Positions 37,980-46,502 of a stretch of 64,000 nucleotides of DNA are shown piece after piece (positions within the stretch are counted from its first letter, which is position 1; the number at the start of each line of letters is the position of its first letter). The notes beneath the pieces were generated by a model that did not search any database, was not told the DNA's origin, and saw only the letters and a list, made by a program, of their open reading frames with translations. The position numbers and the translations under genes were made by a program. Source of the DNA: CAYNWT01 sp964450955 (GTDB lineage Bacteria; Planctomycetota; Planctomycetia; Planctomycetales; Planctomycetaceae). Where the stretch lies: NCBI GenBank assembly GCA_964450955.1, contig CAYVFI010000005.1, forward strand, positions 62,001 to 126,000. The letters run 5' to 3'.

Positions 37980-39236
37980 CTAGTTGTTTTCGAACGTGCC
38001 CTTACGGAACTGTCGGAAGTTAAGAAGAGGTGCGCTCCAAACTTCGAATGCACTGATTTCGCAAACACCGTCTGTGTAGCCAATGTCGCGTGCTCGAGCG
38101 TCTTCATCGATACCAGGGTCACCCACAGGGAAGCCCGGGTTCAGGAAGCCGTCGCCGTTAAGGTCGTTCAGGACCTTTACGCTACCATCAGCCATTAGGA
38201 CGTTAGCCTGTGCGGTGTGGACCGCAAACCAGTCCCGTGTATCCTGGAGAACCAGCAGGCCGGCAGCAGCACCGGTACCGCTTGGTGCCGCGTAGACACT
38301 TTGGGCTGTACCAAGTGTGGTTCCGTTACCGACCAGTTCACCGGTCTTGGGGAAACCACTCGGGATGATTGATAGGATTTCAGATCGGCTGAAGGTGCTT
38401 GAGCCGTCAAAGGTCTCAACAACACCATTCGAATTCACAACTGCCGGCCCGTCGTTAAACGTTTCAGCAAGTCGAGCACCGACAGTAAGATCATCACCCA
38501 ACGTGTGGCTGAGAATGGCTTCGTTGGTGTCACCAGGTGCAGCATCGGCCAACAGTGGGATGTTGCTTGTAGGCACGTCTGAGCTGCCGAGCATTGACTG
38601 AGTCAGTGGGCCCAGTGAACCGGTCAGGTCTTTGCATTCATCGGCAAGGACTTCCGGGTTCTCACTGTTTGTCGGAGGAGTTTGGATTCGCAAACCGCCA
38701 CGAACCATGAACCAGCTACTCGCGTAGTTGGTATTGATGCCTTCGCGAACTGCGTTGGCGACAAGTGCGACACGATCGTCTGTAGAAGCAGCAAGCAGCT
38801 GATTGCCGAGAGCGCCAACACCAACGCGCTCAGCAGGAAGAACGCTACCGTCAGATGTCGGGGTTCCACCGATCATGTCGTTTAGTTTTTCTGAACCACG
38901 AAGTGGGTTACTTGGGCAACGCATTTCGTTTGGCAGGCCGCCTTTGACCTTAATGACGTCGGCAACCCAGCCAAATGTGTCCGGGCTACCATCGCGACGG
39001 AAGTCGAAAGCACCTGTGCACAGTCGGCCCAGTCGGTCTGTTGTTGAGAAGCTGTGCAGCGCAATGCCGACCTGACGCAGGTTGTTTTTACATTGAACAC
39101 TTCGAGCGGCTTCACGAGCAGACTGCAAGGCTGGCAAAACCAGTGCCATCAGAATGGCGATGATTGTGATGACAACAAGTAGTTCGATAAGGGTGAAGCC
39201 ACGACGTGTTTGCGGCTTCGAAGAGAGGGTCTTCAT
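37980..39236 (-). CDS. DUF1559-family type IV pilin-like protein
   Basis: A 418-residue planctomycete-type pseudopilin. After a short basic leader the prepilin peptidase site is RRG|FTLIELLVV (cleavage after residue 13), then a 20-residue hydrophobic helix with ALQSAREAARSVQCKNNLRQ, the invariant DUF1559 start. The C-terminus has the typical NVLMADGSVKVL motif (SBP_bac_10/DUF1559). DUF1559 paralogues occur in dozens per planctomycete genome and are probably secreted through a type II/IV pilin pathway. The ATG at 39236 has TAGGAACG upstream on its strand. Ligand and partner are unknown. Confidence 0.93.
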   Translation of the reverse strand: MKTLSSKPQTRRGFTLIELLVVITIIAILMALVLPALQSAREAARSVQCKNNLRQVGIALHSFSTTDRLGRLCTGAFDFRRDGSPDTFGWVADVIKVKGGLPNEMRCPSNPLRGSEKLNDMIGGTPTSDGSVLPAERVGVGALGNQLLAASTDDRVALVANAVREGINTNYASSWFMVRGGLRIQTPPTNSENPEVLADECKDLTGSLGPLTQSMLGSSDVPTSNIPLLADAAPGDTNEAILSHTLGDDLTVGARLAETFNDGPAVVNSNGVVETFDGSSTFSRSEILSIIPSGFPKTGELVGNGTTLGTAQSVYAAPSGTGAAAGLLVLQDTRDWFAVHTAQANVLMADGSVKVLNDLNGDGFLNPGFPVGDPGIDEDARARDIGYTDGVCEISAFEVWSAPLLNFRQFRKGTFENN

Positions 39237-39674
39237 TTTCGTTCCTAAGAATTGTGTAGATACGCAGCAAAAAAATCAGAACTGTGATGTCGAGTTTTCT
39301 GTCGGTGTCTCGACTGTGCACCGGAGCTTCCTGTCCGACTGCGACTTATGGCTTCTCCTTTTTGGTGTTCTGGTTTCTCGAACAATCCTGTTCTTCACTG
39401 GCCGGCTTCCGCCATGAGGCCGGCCCGATAGTGCTCTCAGGCACTTTCTGTCGGCAGATTTAAGGACCGCAAAATGAAGGGTCCGTTAAGACCAAGTGAA
39501 GACTTCAGATCCAGGGGATTTGGCCGTCATGCAACCGGAATTGCTGTGTTGAACAGATTTTCAGGTTCTGCTGTGGCGTTGACGAGAACCACACACGCTG
39601 GCACAGTTAAAAGTTGCGGCTTGGGGCGGTTCGAACGCATAGGTCCATCGCGAAACAGTCAATGGAGACGCACT
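39237..39674. other. Divergent intergenic region, DUF1559 gene and helical-repeat gene
   Basis: About 440 bases carrying promoters for both flanking genes; none can be placed with confidence. An inverted repeat GGCCGG-14-CCGGCC lies at 39400-39425 and a small AGTGC-6-GCACT hairpin at about 39429-39444. An open frame runs through the right half in phase with the following gene but lacks protein-like composition. Confidence 0.4.
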
Positions 39675-41297
39675 ATGGACTTTGATACGTGGATTCAGCG
39701 TGCGACGACAGTCGAAACAGAAAGTGAATCGATTCGTTGCATCGACAATGCCGAGGCGGAGGCAAGTAGTGCCTGGGAGTTAAACAGCATCCTTCAAACA
39801 ATGCTCGATCATGAGATTGGGACTAAGGATCAGTTTCAGCGCGTTGTTGATAAAACGGTTGCGGCCTCGTGCAAGGAACACAGCGTTTGGGGGTTCCGGA
39901 ACGCAGCGACTGCATTGCTGATCCACGACGATCCTTCTGGTGCTCGCAAAGTACTGGAACAAGGGGTGAAGACGTTTACGCAGACCGGTCTCGCCGAAGG
40001 TACAGGCGGGAACCTCGGGTGCAATTTGGGATTGCTGGCCGAAGGGTTCGTAGAAATTCCGGATGACCGACAGGCGGCTATTGGTTGCCTGGAGATCCTT
40101 CGCCAGCGAGCTACCGAACAGCAGAACGTGGGCGACCTGTGTGAGGTCGCCGACCGATACTGCTCATGCATCAACGACACTACCACGGCCCGTCAGGTTT
40201 TAAACTTTGCGGAACAGGTTGACACGACTGAGCGAGTTGCCTGGACCGTCGCAAACAGCTGGTTCGCCATGGGAGATGTCGATCGTGCAGTGCAAACACT
40301 ACGGCAGGTTTTAGAGAACTGCGCTTCGACAGACGAAGCACTTTACATCGCTTCGGCTTTCCAGTCGCATGGCAATCCAGACGGTGTTCGTGATTCCATA
40401 GACGTCGCGAAGACTCACGCGAACAACGTGACAGACTGGCTGAGCATCGCGCAGCACTGTCACGAATTCGACATGACGTCAGATACTCGAAGAGCACTGA
40501 AAGCCGCCACCGCGCTTGCAGATGAAACCACGATGACCACCGTTGCGCGTGGCTATCGCCTATGGCTGGCTGACTACAAAACCGCTGACAAGTTGGCTCC
40601 CCGAGGCTTCCGTCCAGCCGAGATGGGAGAGCCAAAGCGGCAGGTGCCGGGAATGACTGGTTGTGCTAACGCTCTGTTTGATTTCTTAAGAAAACAACTC
40701 TCCGACAAACAGGTCCAGACAATTGCTGAAGCCGACTATGGCTCAGGCTCCAGGCAGCATCGCGCGGCGATTCTGGATATCCGTGATTCCGGTCGTGTGC
40801 CACTGGAACTACCGTGGGAACCGCGAGAAGTGTTCGCGCTGACTCGGTGGGGATGCGGGGCGGACGTCGATCATGTCTCACAGGCGTTTTGTGTCAGTGT
40901 CTTGTTGCTTTGCGAAGACCATGATGATGACAACGTGCCAGCGCTTGTCGGTAGCTGCTTGAACGTGGGGGATGAAGCCGCTGTGTTGGCCGGACAGTTG
41001 CTGGTTTGGTTGTTTGAGACCAGCGACGTGGCTGACCCTCGCATCTTTTGTTTGCTGGGACTGGCGCTGATTCTCGCCGCACAAGACCCAGTGAATCCAC
41101 TGCTTACACAGATCGGAAGTCTCGTAGAGGACTATGCTGCTGACGAAGAGAACTTTGCCGACGGTGGAATGCCAACAATTTTCAGCTTCTGCACCAGTCG
41201 AGAACGATGGGCCGCATTGATAAACCAGCATTGGCGACAAAAAGCCGGGCAGAATCCTGAACTCGGCAAGCTGGCAGATCTCTGCGGGTTGGGATGA
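39675..41297 (+). CDS. Alpha-helical repeat protein of unknown function
   Basis: The ATG at 39675 follows GGAG and gives 540 residues; the frame is open 67 codons further upstream. There is no signal peptide or membrane segment. The first two-thirds consist of TPR/SEL1-like helical hairpins with an alanine-rich recurring spacing of about 35-40 residues (for example ERVAWTVANSWFAMGDVDRAVQTLRQVL). The C-terminal third is more globular, with VPLELPWEPREVFALTRWG. It is probably a cytoplasmic scaffold or an immunity-like protein. No relative was recognised; it is flanked by unrelated genes. Confidence 0.7.
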   Translation: MDFDTWIQRATTVETESESIRCIDNAEAEASSAWELNSILQTMLDHEIGTKDQFQRVVDKTVAASCKEHSVWGFRNAATALLIHDDPSGARKVLEQGVKTFTQTGLAEGTGGNLGCNLGLLAEGFVEIPDDRQAAIGCLEILRQRATEQQNVGDLCEVADRYCSCINDTTTARQVLNFAEQVDTTERVAWTVANSWFAMGDVDRAVQTLRQVLENCASTDEALYIASAFQSHGNPDGVRDSIDVAKTHANNVTDWLSIAQHCHEFDMTSDTRRALKAATALADETTMTTVARGYRLWLADYKTADKLAPRGFRPAEMGEPKRQVPGMTGCANALFDFLRKQLSDKQVQTIAEADYGSGSRQHRAAILDIRDSGRVPLELPWEPREVFALTRWGCGADVDHVSQAFCVSVLLLCEDHDDDNVPALVGSCLNVGDEAAVLAGQLLVWLFETSDVADPRIFCLLGLALILAAQDPVNPLLTQIGSLVEDYAADEENFADGGMPTIFSFCTSRERWAALINQHWRQKAGQNPELGKLADLCGLG

Positions 41298-41948
41298 GAC
41301 CGTGCTGAGGACGCTGCAATCGCCACACACTGGTTGGCTCCCGCTGGCCCTTAGCTGGGTTACTTAAAAACGACGTGAGCCACAAATTGCTTTGCGAGGA
41401 ACCTGGCTGTCGCCCTGCGTATCACTCAACATCCGACTGACGCAACCACAGCGCGCCGGATGTATCAAAGATTCCTGACATGATCTTTGTCTCCTTTGCG
41501 CCCGCTTCCGAGTGAAACAGGTGCTTGGCTGCATGCGCCCAACTCCAGTTCGCCGTCGTCTTTTGAACCGGTACGTGCCACAGTACTTGCTTACCGTCGG
41601 GCGAGATGGAAATGTCGCGAAAGTTCACTTCCCGTGCGAGTCGCCGGTTTACTCCCAACAACATTCGACGAGATTTGTCGCCAGAGACGGAGAAGTGCTT
41701 CTCCAGTTTGCATTCGAGCAATTGTTGCTGACATGGACGAAGGAGTCGATATTGGCCACGTAACATATTTGTCACCAACCTGTCGAATAAAAGAGAGCTC
41801 ACCGCGTCATTTGGGGGATCCATGGGCATCGATTCACTCAGTTAAGTACTCAATTTTCCCGGGACCGGTGAATCACAGGTCATGGTTGTGGTAAGACTTC
41901 ACAACAGTCCGGCGGACAATGACCACTTCCTGATTTGAGTGAGAGCCT
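41298..41948. other. Gene-poor spacer before the GntP-family permease
   Basis: About 650 bases. A minus-strand frame at 41422-41829 reads like part of a real protein and is listed separately with low confidence. The remaining sequence shows no repeat, tRNA or terminator. Confidence 0.4.
41422..41829 (-). pseudogene. Possible small gene or degraded remnant
   Basis: A 135-codon minus-strand frame whose C-terminal half (VNFRDISISPDGKQVLWHVP, then WSWAHAAKHLFHSE) has the composition and a PDGK beta-hairpin motif of a WD40/TolB-like propeller blade. The N-terminal half looks less protein-like. A single blade cannot fold into a propeller, so this is either a small unknown protein or a leftover of a larger gene. 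No convincing ribosome binding site was found. Confidence 0.35.
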
Positions 41949-43565
41949 GTGAGCCCTATTTGGATTCTTCTAGCGGGACTAGCGACTGTCATTGGCGGAA
42001 TTCTTCTGCTTAGGTTGCACGCGTTTCTGGCTCTGATACTGGGGGCCGTGGTGGTCGGGCTGCTTACGCCGTCGGCCGCGGTTCGCGGTTTTCACATCGA
42101 TTCAAAACGGTACACGGTTTCTGAACGCCTGCAGGGGAACCAGGTTGTGGTTGCACCTCGAAGCGGCGACACCAAGTTGTCCGGGCCGTTTGTTGTGGTT
42201 GAGACCGATGCGGACGGAACCGAAAGTTCGCGGGAACTGACGATTGTGGAAACGCGTTCGAACGGTTCGATTGTCCTGCGCAGTGACGGTGGCGCAATCG
42301 CGGATACGTCAAAGATTGTTCGCCAAACGGATTACGCCGCCGCGATTAAAGCGTCAAACACCTCGCTGTTTGGTCGAATTACCAGCGGGCTGGGAACCAC
42401 GTGTGGAAAAATTGGACTGCTGATCGCGTTCGCGTCAATCATTGGTTACTGCCTGCAATCCAGTGGTGGGGCCGAACGCATTGTCACCGCGATGCTAAAC
42501 ATCACTGGAGAACGTGGCGCGCCGTTGGGGTTTATGTTGAGCGGATTCTTGCTGTCGATACCGGTGTTCTTTGACACGGTGTTTTACCTGATGATTCCAC
42601 TCGGGCAGGCTCTACATCGGAAGACGGGCAAGAGCTATCTGATGTACGTGTTGAGTATCGTTGCCGGCGGGACCATGGCGCATAGTTTGGTTCCTCCTAC
42701 GCCTGGGCCGTTGTTTGTCGCCGAAGAGCTGGGTGTCGACATGGGCCTGATGATGATGGCGGGAACCATCGTGGGCGTTGCCACGTTATTGGTGGGATAC
42801 TTGTGGGCTGTGTTGGTGACACGCAAGGGTGTCCTGGAACTGCCGCCCGGCACCGAAGTTGTTACCAATGTCAATCGAACCTTGCCGTCGTTGTGGTTGT
42901 CGCTTCTGCCGATTCTGATTCCTGTTGTGCTGATTGCTTTGCCGCTGACTCGCAAGGCAACGGGGGCAACATTCGGCGACTCGTTGGATAGCGTGTTCAA
43001 GACACTTGGCGACCGGAATGTTGCCCTGGCAATCGCGGCGGCCGTCGCAATCTACCTTGCCAGGGCGTATCGCACTGATGGTCAGGCGGCGTTATCGCAG
43101 TCGTTGGAGAAGGCATTGGGCAGTGCTGGGATTATTATTTTGATTACGTCTGCCGGCGGAGCCTTTGGTGGGATGTTGCGAAGTAGCGGGTTAAGTCTTT
43201 CCGGTCTCGTTGACGACGGAGCGACACCAGTGATGCTGGTCACGCTGGCGTTTGCTGCCACCACAGTCATCCGTACGGCTCAGGGATCAGCAACGGTGGC
43301 GATGATGACCGTCGTCGGAATTTTTGGTCCGATGGCAACCGGTGGGGATTTGGGGTTCCATCCCCTGTATCTCGCACTCGCAATTGGAGCCGGTTCGAAG
43401 CCAATTTCATGGATGAACGACAGCGGTTTTTGGGTTATCACTCGCATGAGCGGAATGACGGAATCTCAGGGGCTGAAGTATGTGACTCCAATGACCACGC
43501 TGATGGCCCTGGCCGGGTTGGGGCTTCTGTTGATCGGCGTTGTGACAATGCCAAATCCGATGTAA
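41949..43565 (+). CDS. GntP-family permease with a soluble insertion
   Basis: A 538-residue transporter related to gluconate:proton symporters (GntP/CitMHS/ion-transporter superfamily). Recognisable parts are the N-terminal hairpin (residues about 4-42), FLLSIPVFFDTVFYLMIPLGQAL, AHSLVPPTPGPL, the FGGMLRSSG segment and TAQGSATVAMMT. Between the first helices and the rest it has an 80-residue hydrophilic insert (about 46-128) rich in beta-strand-like Val/Thr stretches, absent from typical GntP proteins of about 450 residues. The GTG at 41949 is the start. Substrate is unknown; a sugar acid is most likely by family. Confidence 0.88.
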   Translation: MSPIWILLAGLATVIGGILLLRLHAFLALILGAVVVGLLTPSAAVRGFHIDSKRYTVSERLQGNQVVVAPRSGDTKLSGPFVVVETDADGTESSRELTIVETRSNGSIVLRSDGGAIADTSKIVRQTDYAAAIKASNTSLFGRITSGLGTTCGKIGLLIAFASIIGYCLQSSGGAERIVTAMLNITGERGAPLGFMLSGFLLSIPVFFDTVFYLMIPLGQALHRKTGKSYLMYVLSIVAGGTMAHSLVPPTPGPLFVAEELGVDMGLMMMAGTIVGVATLLVGYLWAVLVTRKGVLELPPGTEVVTNVNRTLPSLWLSLLPILIPVVLIALPLTRKATGATFGDSLDSVFKTLGDRNVALAIAAAVAIYLARAYRTDGQAALSQSLEKALGSAGIIILITSAGGAFGGMLRSSGLSLSGLVDDGATPVMLVTLAFAATTVIRTAQGSATVAMMTVVGIFGPMATGGDLGFHPLYLALAIGAGSKPISWMNDSGFWVITRMSGMTESQGLKYVTPMTTLMALAGLGLLLIGVVTMPNPM

Positions 43566-43624
43566 TCGAGCGTCCTGGCCGGGGGTTGCCTGAACTTGCG
43601 GTTGAACGAGGGCCAGCGTTCTCG

Positions 43625-43748
43625 TAACCACGGGTTTACACCCGTGGCTACAGCATGCCGTCCCTCCGGGACTAAGCCTGACTGCAGCACCAGCCAGTCG
43701 GGCCGACGTCATAGTCGCCACCGATTCTACATCGGTGGGTCCACGGCT
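43625..43748. repeat. Triple-hairpin intergenic repeat
   Basis: Three hairpins lie in a row: CCACGGGT-TTAC-ACCCGTGG (43628-43647), GTCCC-TCC-GGGAC (43660-43672) and CCACCGAT-5-ATCGGTGG (43718-43738). This order (CCACGGGTTTACACCCGTGG, a short GTCCC hairpin, then CCACCGAT...ATCGGTGG) matches, from recollection, a dispersed intergenic repeat seen in many bacterial genomes. It sits between convergent genes, where it may also help end transcription. Confidence 0.65.
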
Positions 43749-43800
43749 TTTGCACTACGGAACCGGCCGGCAGCGGGTTGTGTGGCCTGTGTGTCCCTGG

Positions 43801-44517
43801 TTAGTCAGACGAGTGCGGTGGTTCTTCGCCTGCCATTTCAGCCAACGCGTTTTCGGCCGCGCGTTGTTCGGCTTGCTTTTTGCTGTTGCCCCACGCGCCG
43901 GTGTAAGCGTTATCGGCGATGAAGGCGGCGATGCGGAAGCACTTGGAATGGTCCGGGCCCTGTTCGTCAACCAGTCGGTAGGACGGGGTTGATCCGAATT
44001 CTTTTTGAGCCAACTGCTGCAGCGTGCTTTTGAAGTTTTGGGTGATATCTTCTTCGACGCATTCGAACTCAGGGTCGATGGTTCGCAGGATAAACTTGCT
44101 GGCTTCGTCGAATCCTCCGTCAATGTACACACCACCGATTACGGCTTCGTAGACTGCCGCCAGAATAGACGGTGGGATCTGCTGCTGCAGGCGAACCCCT
44201 TTACCCAGCCGGATGACTTCATCCAGCCCGATGCGCTGCGTGATTCGAGCGCAGGTTTCACGACTGACAAGAACCGACTTCATTCGCGTGAGGTCGCCTT
44301 CGGGGAGTTCCGGGTAGCGATCAAACAATTCCTCAGACACAACCGCGCCGAGGATTGCGTCGCCGAGGAACTCAAGGCGTTCGTTTGAGTCCAGCCGGAC
44401 AGAAGCGATGGATGCGTGAGTACACGCCTGGCGTAAGAGGCCCTGGTCTTCGAATTCGAATTCCAAAATCTCTTCGCATCGCTTTAGCAGGTCGGGAAGA
44501 TCTGGTTCAGGTTCCAT
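43801..44517 (-). CDS. rnc: Ribonuclease III
   Basis: A double-strand-specific endoribonuclease for rRNA processing and antisense-mediated decay, 238 residues, cytoplasmic. The catalytic signature NERLEFLGDAILG (Glu46, Asp53) and downstream EAVIGGVYIDGG (second metal-binding Asp/Glu pair) are present. A C-terminal double-strand RNA-binding domain follows (about 158-232, ending GNSKKQAEQRAAENAL). Complete. It lies 85 bases downstream of the M16 peptidase gene on the same strand, so the two may be co-transcribed. Confidence 0.95.
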   Translation of the reverse strand: MEPEPDLPDLLKRCEEILEFEFEDQGLLRQACTHASIASVRLDSNERLEFLGDAILGAVVSEELFDRYPELPEGDLTRMKSVLVSRETCARITQRIGLDEVIRLGKGVRLQQQIPPSILAAVYEAVIGGVYIDGGFDEASKFILRTIDPEFECVEEDITQNFKSTLQQLAQKEFGSTPSYRLVDEQGPDHSKCFRIAAFIADNAYTGAWGNSKKQAEQRAAENALAEMAGEEPPHSSD

Positions 44518-44602
44518 CTGGCCGACTCGAAGAACACGCTTGCAAAGTGTCGAGGCACGAGAAGAACCGGCAAGATTCTTCGTTTAGATATGGCCCGACT
44601 TG

Positions 44603-45841
44603 TTATATCTGAAACGCTGTTTCCTGTGCCGGTCCCAGCGTGAGTGTTGTGGTCTGAGCGATCGGATACTTGTTTAGTAACTCGCGAATATCGGCCAGTG
44701 ACACTTTCCGACAGGTCGCCAGATCGTCTGCTACCGAGCGGTATTCGTGACGATAGACCCAGTTTCCACCCAACGAGGATAACCGCCCCATCGGGCGTTC
44801 GCTACGCAGAACAATTTGAGAAGCGACTTTGTTTTTAGCCTGTTCGAGTTCTTCTTCCGTTACACCATTTTCGTTGACATCACGGTAAATCTCTGCCATC
44901 CGAGCCAAATTGGCATCGAGCTGCTCTGGCTGACAACTGAGGTACGACAGCCACGTGCCGCTGCCGTCGTATTCGTTGAACCCAAGTTCGGCGGCTTCCG
45001 CAAGTCCCGAATCGACGATGTCCCAGTACAGTCGACTGCCGGAATCATCACCGACAATGACAGCTAGAATTTGAGCCGCATATCGCAGATCGTTCTTCGC
45101 TGAGGGAGCCGGACCCATTTGCATTACGTGCTGCTGGCGGCTGGATTCCTTTTGAATCAACTTCACACCGCCGCCCGGAACCGCTTCGCCTGTGTCGCGT
45201 GGTGAACTGCCTGACGGCCAATCACCGCACCATTTTTCGGCCAACTCAAGTACTTTTTCAAACGTTGTGTTCCCGGCGACAGCCAATGTCACATTTCCGG
45301 CTCGATACTGTCGCGAGTGGTAGTCACGCATCTGATCGCTGGTAAGAGCCGAAACGCTGTCTTTGGAACCAAGGATACTTTGACCAAGCGGGTGGCCAGA
45401 GAAGTGAGCCGCCATGGATTTTTCGTAGGCAGTAAACGCCGGCTGGTCTTCGTACATCCCGATTTCTTCCAGGATGACTTTTTTCTCGATGTCGAAATCT
45501 TCCTGGCGAAGCGACGGTTGAATAAGCGTGGCCAGCATCTCAAACGCCGTGTCCAGGAATTCCGGAAGTATCGCACCGTAGTACAGCGTCACTTCTTCGC
45601 TTGTGGACGCGTTGTAACGAGCCCCAATCTCGTCAAAAATTCGGTTCACATCGTCGGCGGTGTATTTTTGATTTCCCTTGAACGCCATATGTTCAAGGAA
45701 GTGGCTCACCCCGGAGACCTCACTGGTTTCGTCCCGAGCGCCGGTTCGAACGAAATAGCCGACCGCCACACTTTGCACTGAATCATTCAGTTCAGCGATG
45801 ACATCAAGGCCATTGGCGAGGGTCTTGTGATGGAAATCCAT
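44603..45841 (-). CDS. M16 family zinc peptidase
   Basis: A 412-residue peptidase of the pitrilysin/processing-peptidase-beta type. The inverse zinc motif is HFLEH (residues 47-51), with the distal Glu in the KVILEEIGMYEDQP segment. The Arg/Tyr (R-Y) pair used by M16B enzymes lies in the C-terminal half (YRHEYRS). It has no signal peptide and may act as a peptide-degrading homodimer. The length matches M16B proteins (YmxG/MPP-like). It is upstream of rnc and downstream of a tRNA gene on the same strand. Confidence 0.92.
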   Translation of the reverse strand: MDFHHKTLANGLDVIAELNDSVQSVAVGYFVRTGARDETSEVSGVSHFLEHMAFKGNQKYTADDVNRIFDEIGARYNASTSEEVTLYYGAILPEFLDTAFEMLATLIQPSLRQEDFDIEKKVILEEIGMYEDQPAFTAYEKSMAAHFSGHPLGQSILGSKDSVSALTSDQMRDYHSRQYRAGNVTLAVAGNTTFEKVLELAEKWCGDWPSGSSPRDTGEAVPGGGVKLIQKESSRQQHVMQMGPAPSAKNDLRYAAQILAVIVGDDSGSRLYWDIVDSGLAEAAELGFNEYDGSGTWLSYLSCQPEQLDANLARMAEIYRDVNENGVTEEELEQAKNKVASQIVLRSERPMGRLSSLGGNWVYRHEYRSVADDLATCRKVSLADIRELLNKYPIAQTTTLTLGPAQETAFQI

Positions 45842-45908
45842 TTGGGCTCAGTTTTGGGTTCTGCCGGATCGCGTTCGGCTGAAACCGAACTCCGAGACGG
45901 CTGGAAAG

Positions 45909-45982
45909 CACCCCGACCAGGGCTCGAACCTGGAACCTACGGCTTAGAAGGCCGTTGCTCTATCCAATTGAGCTATCGGGGC
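45909..45982 (-). tRNA. tRNA-Arg (anticodon UCU)
   Basis: Read on the minus strand, a cloverleaf is visible: acceptor GCCCCGA paired with TCGGGGT (one G-T pair), a GCTC/GAGC D-stem with loop AATTGGATA, and anticodon stem ACGGC/GCCGT with loop CTTCTAA (anticodon TCT). The T-stem is CCAGG/CCTGG with loop TTCGAGC. It has 74 bases, with no encoded CCA. The open frame on the plus strand here is an artefact. Confidence 0.9.
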
Positions 45983-46502
45983 ATCGGGCGGCTCAAACGC
46001 GGATTCTAGAATAGAGCCTGAACTTTCACAATCAGTGTTTTGTACGCGTGCAATCGGCCGCATGGTTATGCGTGTCCTGGCACCAGCCGCAATCGGTGTC
46101 ACCGCCGCTGCGCATAGACTGGACAGACACAACCAACGAGACTCATTCTGCCAATCAGTTCAGTACGCAGAGTGATTGCAGACAGCCAGTCGGTCGGTTG
46201 GCGACGAAACCCGACGCCCCTGGGCTCGCGGGTGTGCCTGGACCTTGCGTGAGGCGTGACTGGAGTCTCGTGGCCTGCCCCTGGGGTGCTGATAGCGATG
46301 TCTGCACAGGTTGCCTCATCTCGAATTTCGTTTAGACCCACGCAGATCTGTTAACTTCGACTAAGTTGGCTAACTTAAGCTTTGGCTGTTCGCCCCAAAA
46401 CGTCGCATATTTAAAGTGGAACGCGCCGGTTCCGGTATGCAACCGAGAGCGTATGAGAACGCGAGAGTGGCGATCAGGCAGAATCAATCAGGGGATCAGA
46501 CA
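45983..46502. other. Intergenic region between tRNA-Arg and the ELWxxDGT gene
   Basis: About 520 bases without a credible gene. TTGGCT (46382-46387) with CATATT (46406-46411), separated by 18 bases, is a weak sigma-70-like promoter candidate about 95 bases before the next start; confidence in it is low. No repeat was recognised. Confidence 0.3.

Noticed and set aside
41487..41894. Plus-strand frame opposite the possible remnant at 41422-41829
   Set aside because: Arg/Ser/Pro-rich product; the minus-strand reading is more protein-like.
45827..46009. Plus-strand frame giving PRPGLEPGTYGLEGRC
   Set aside because: This peptide is the well-known artefact of reading a tRNA gene on the wrong strand.
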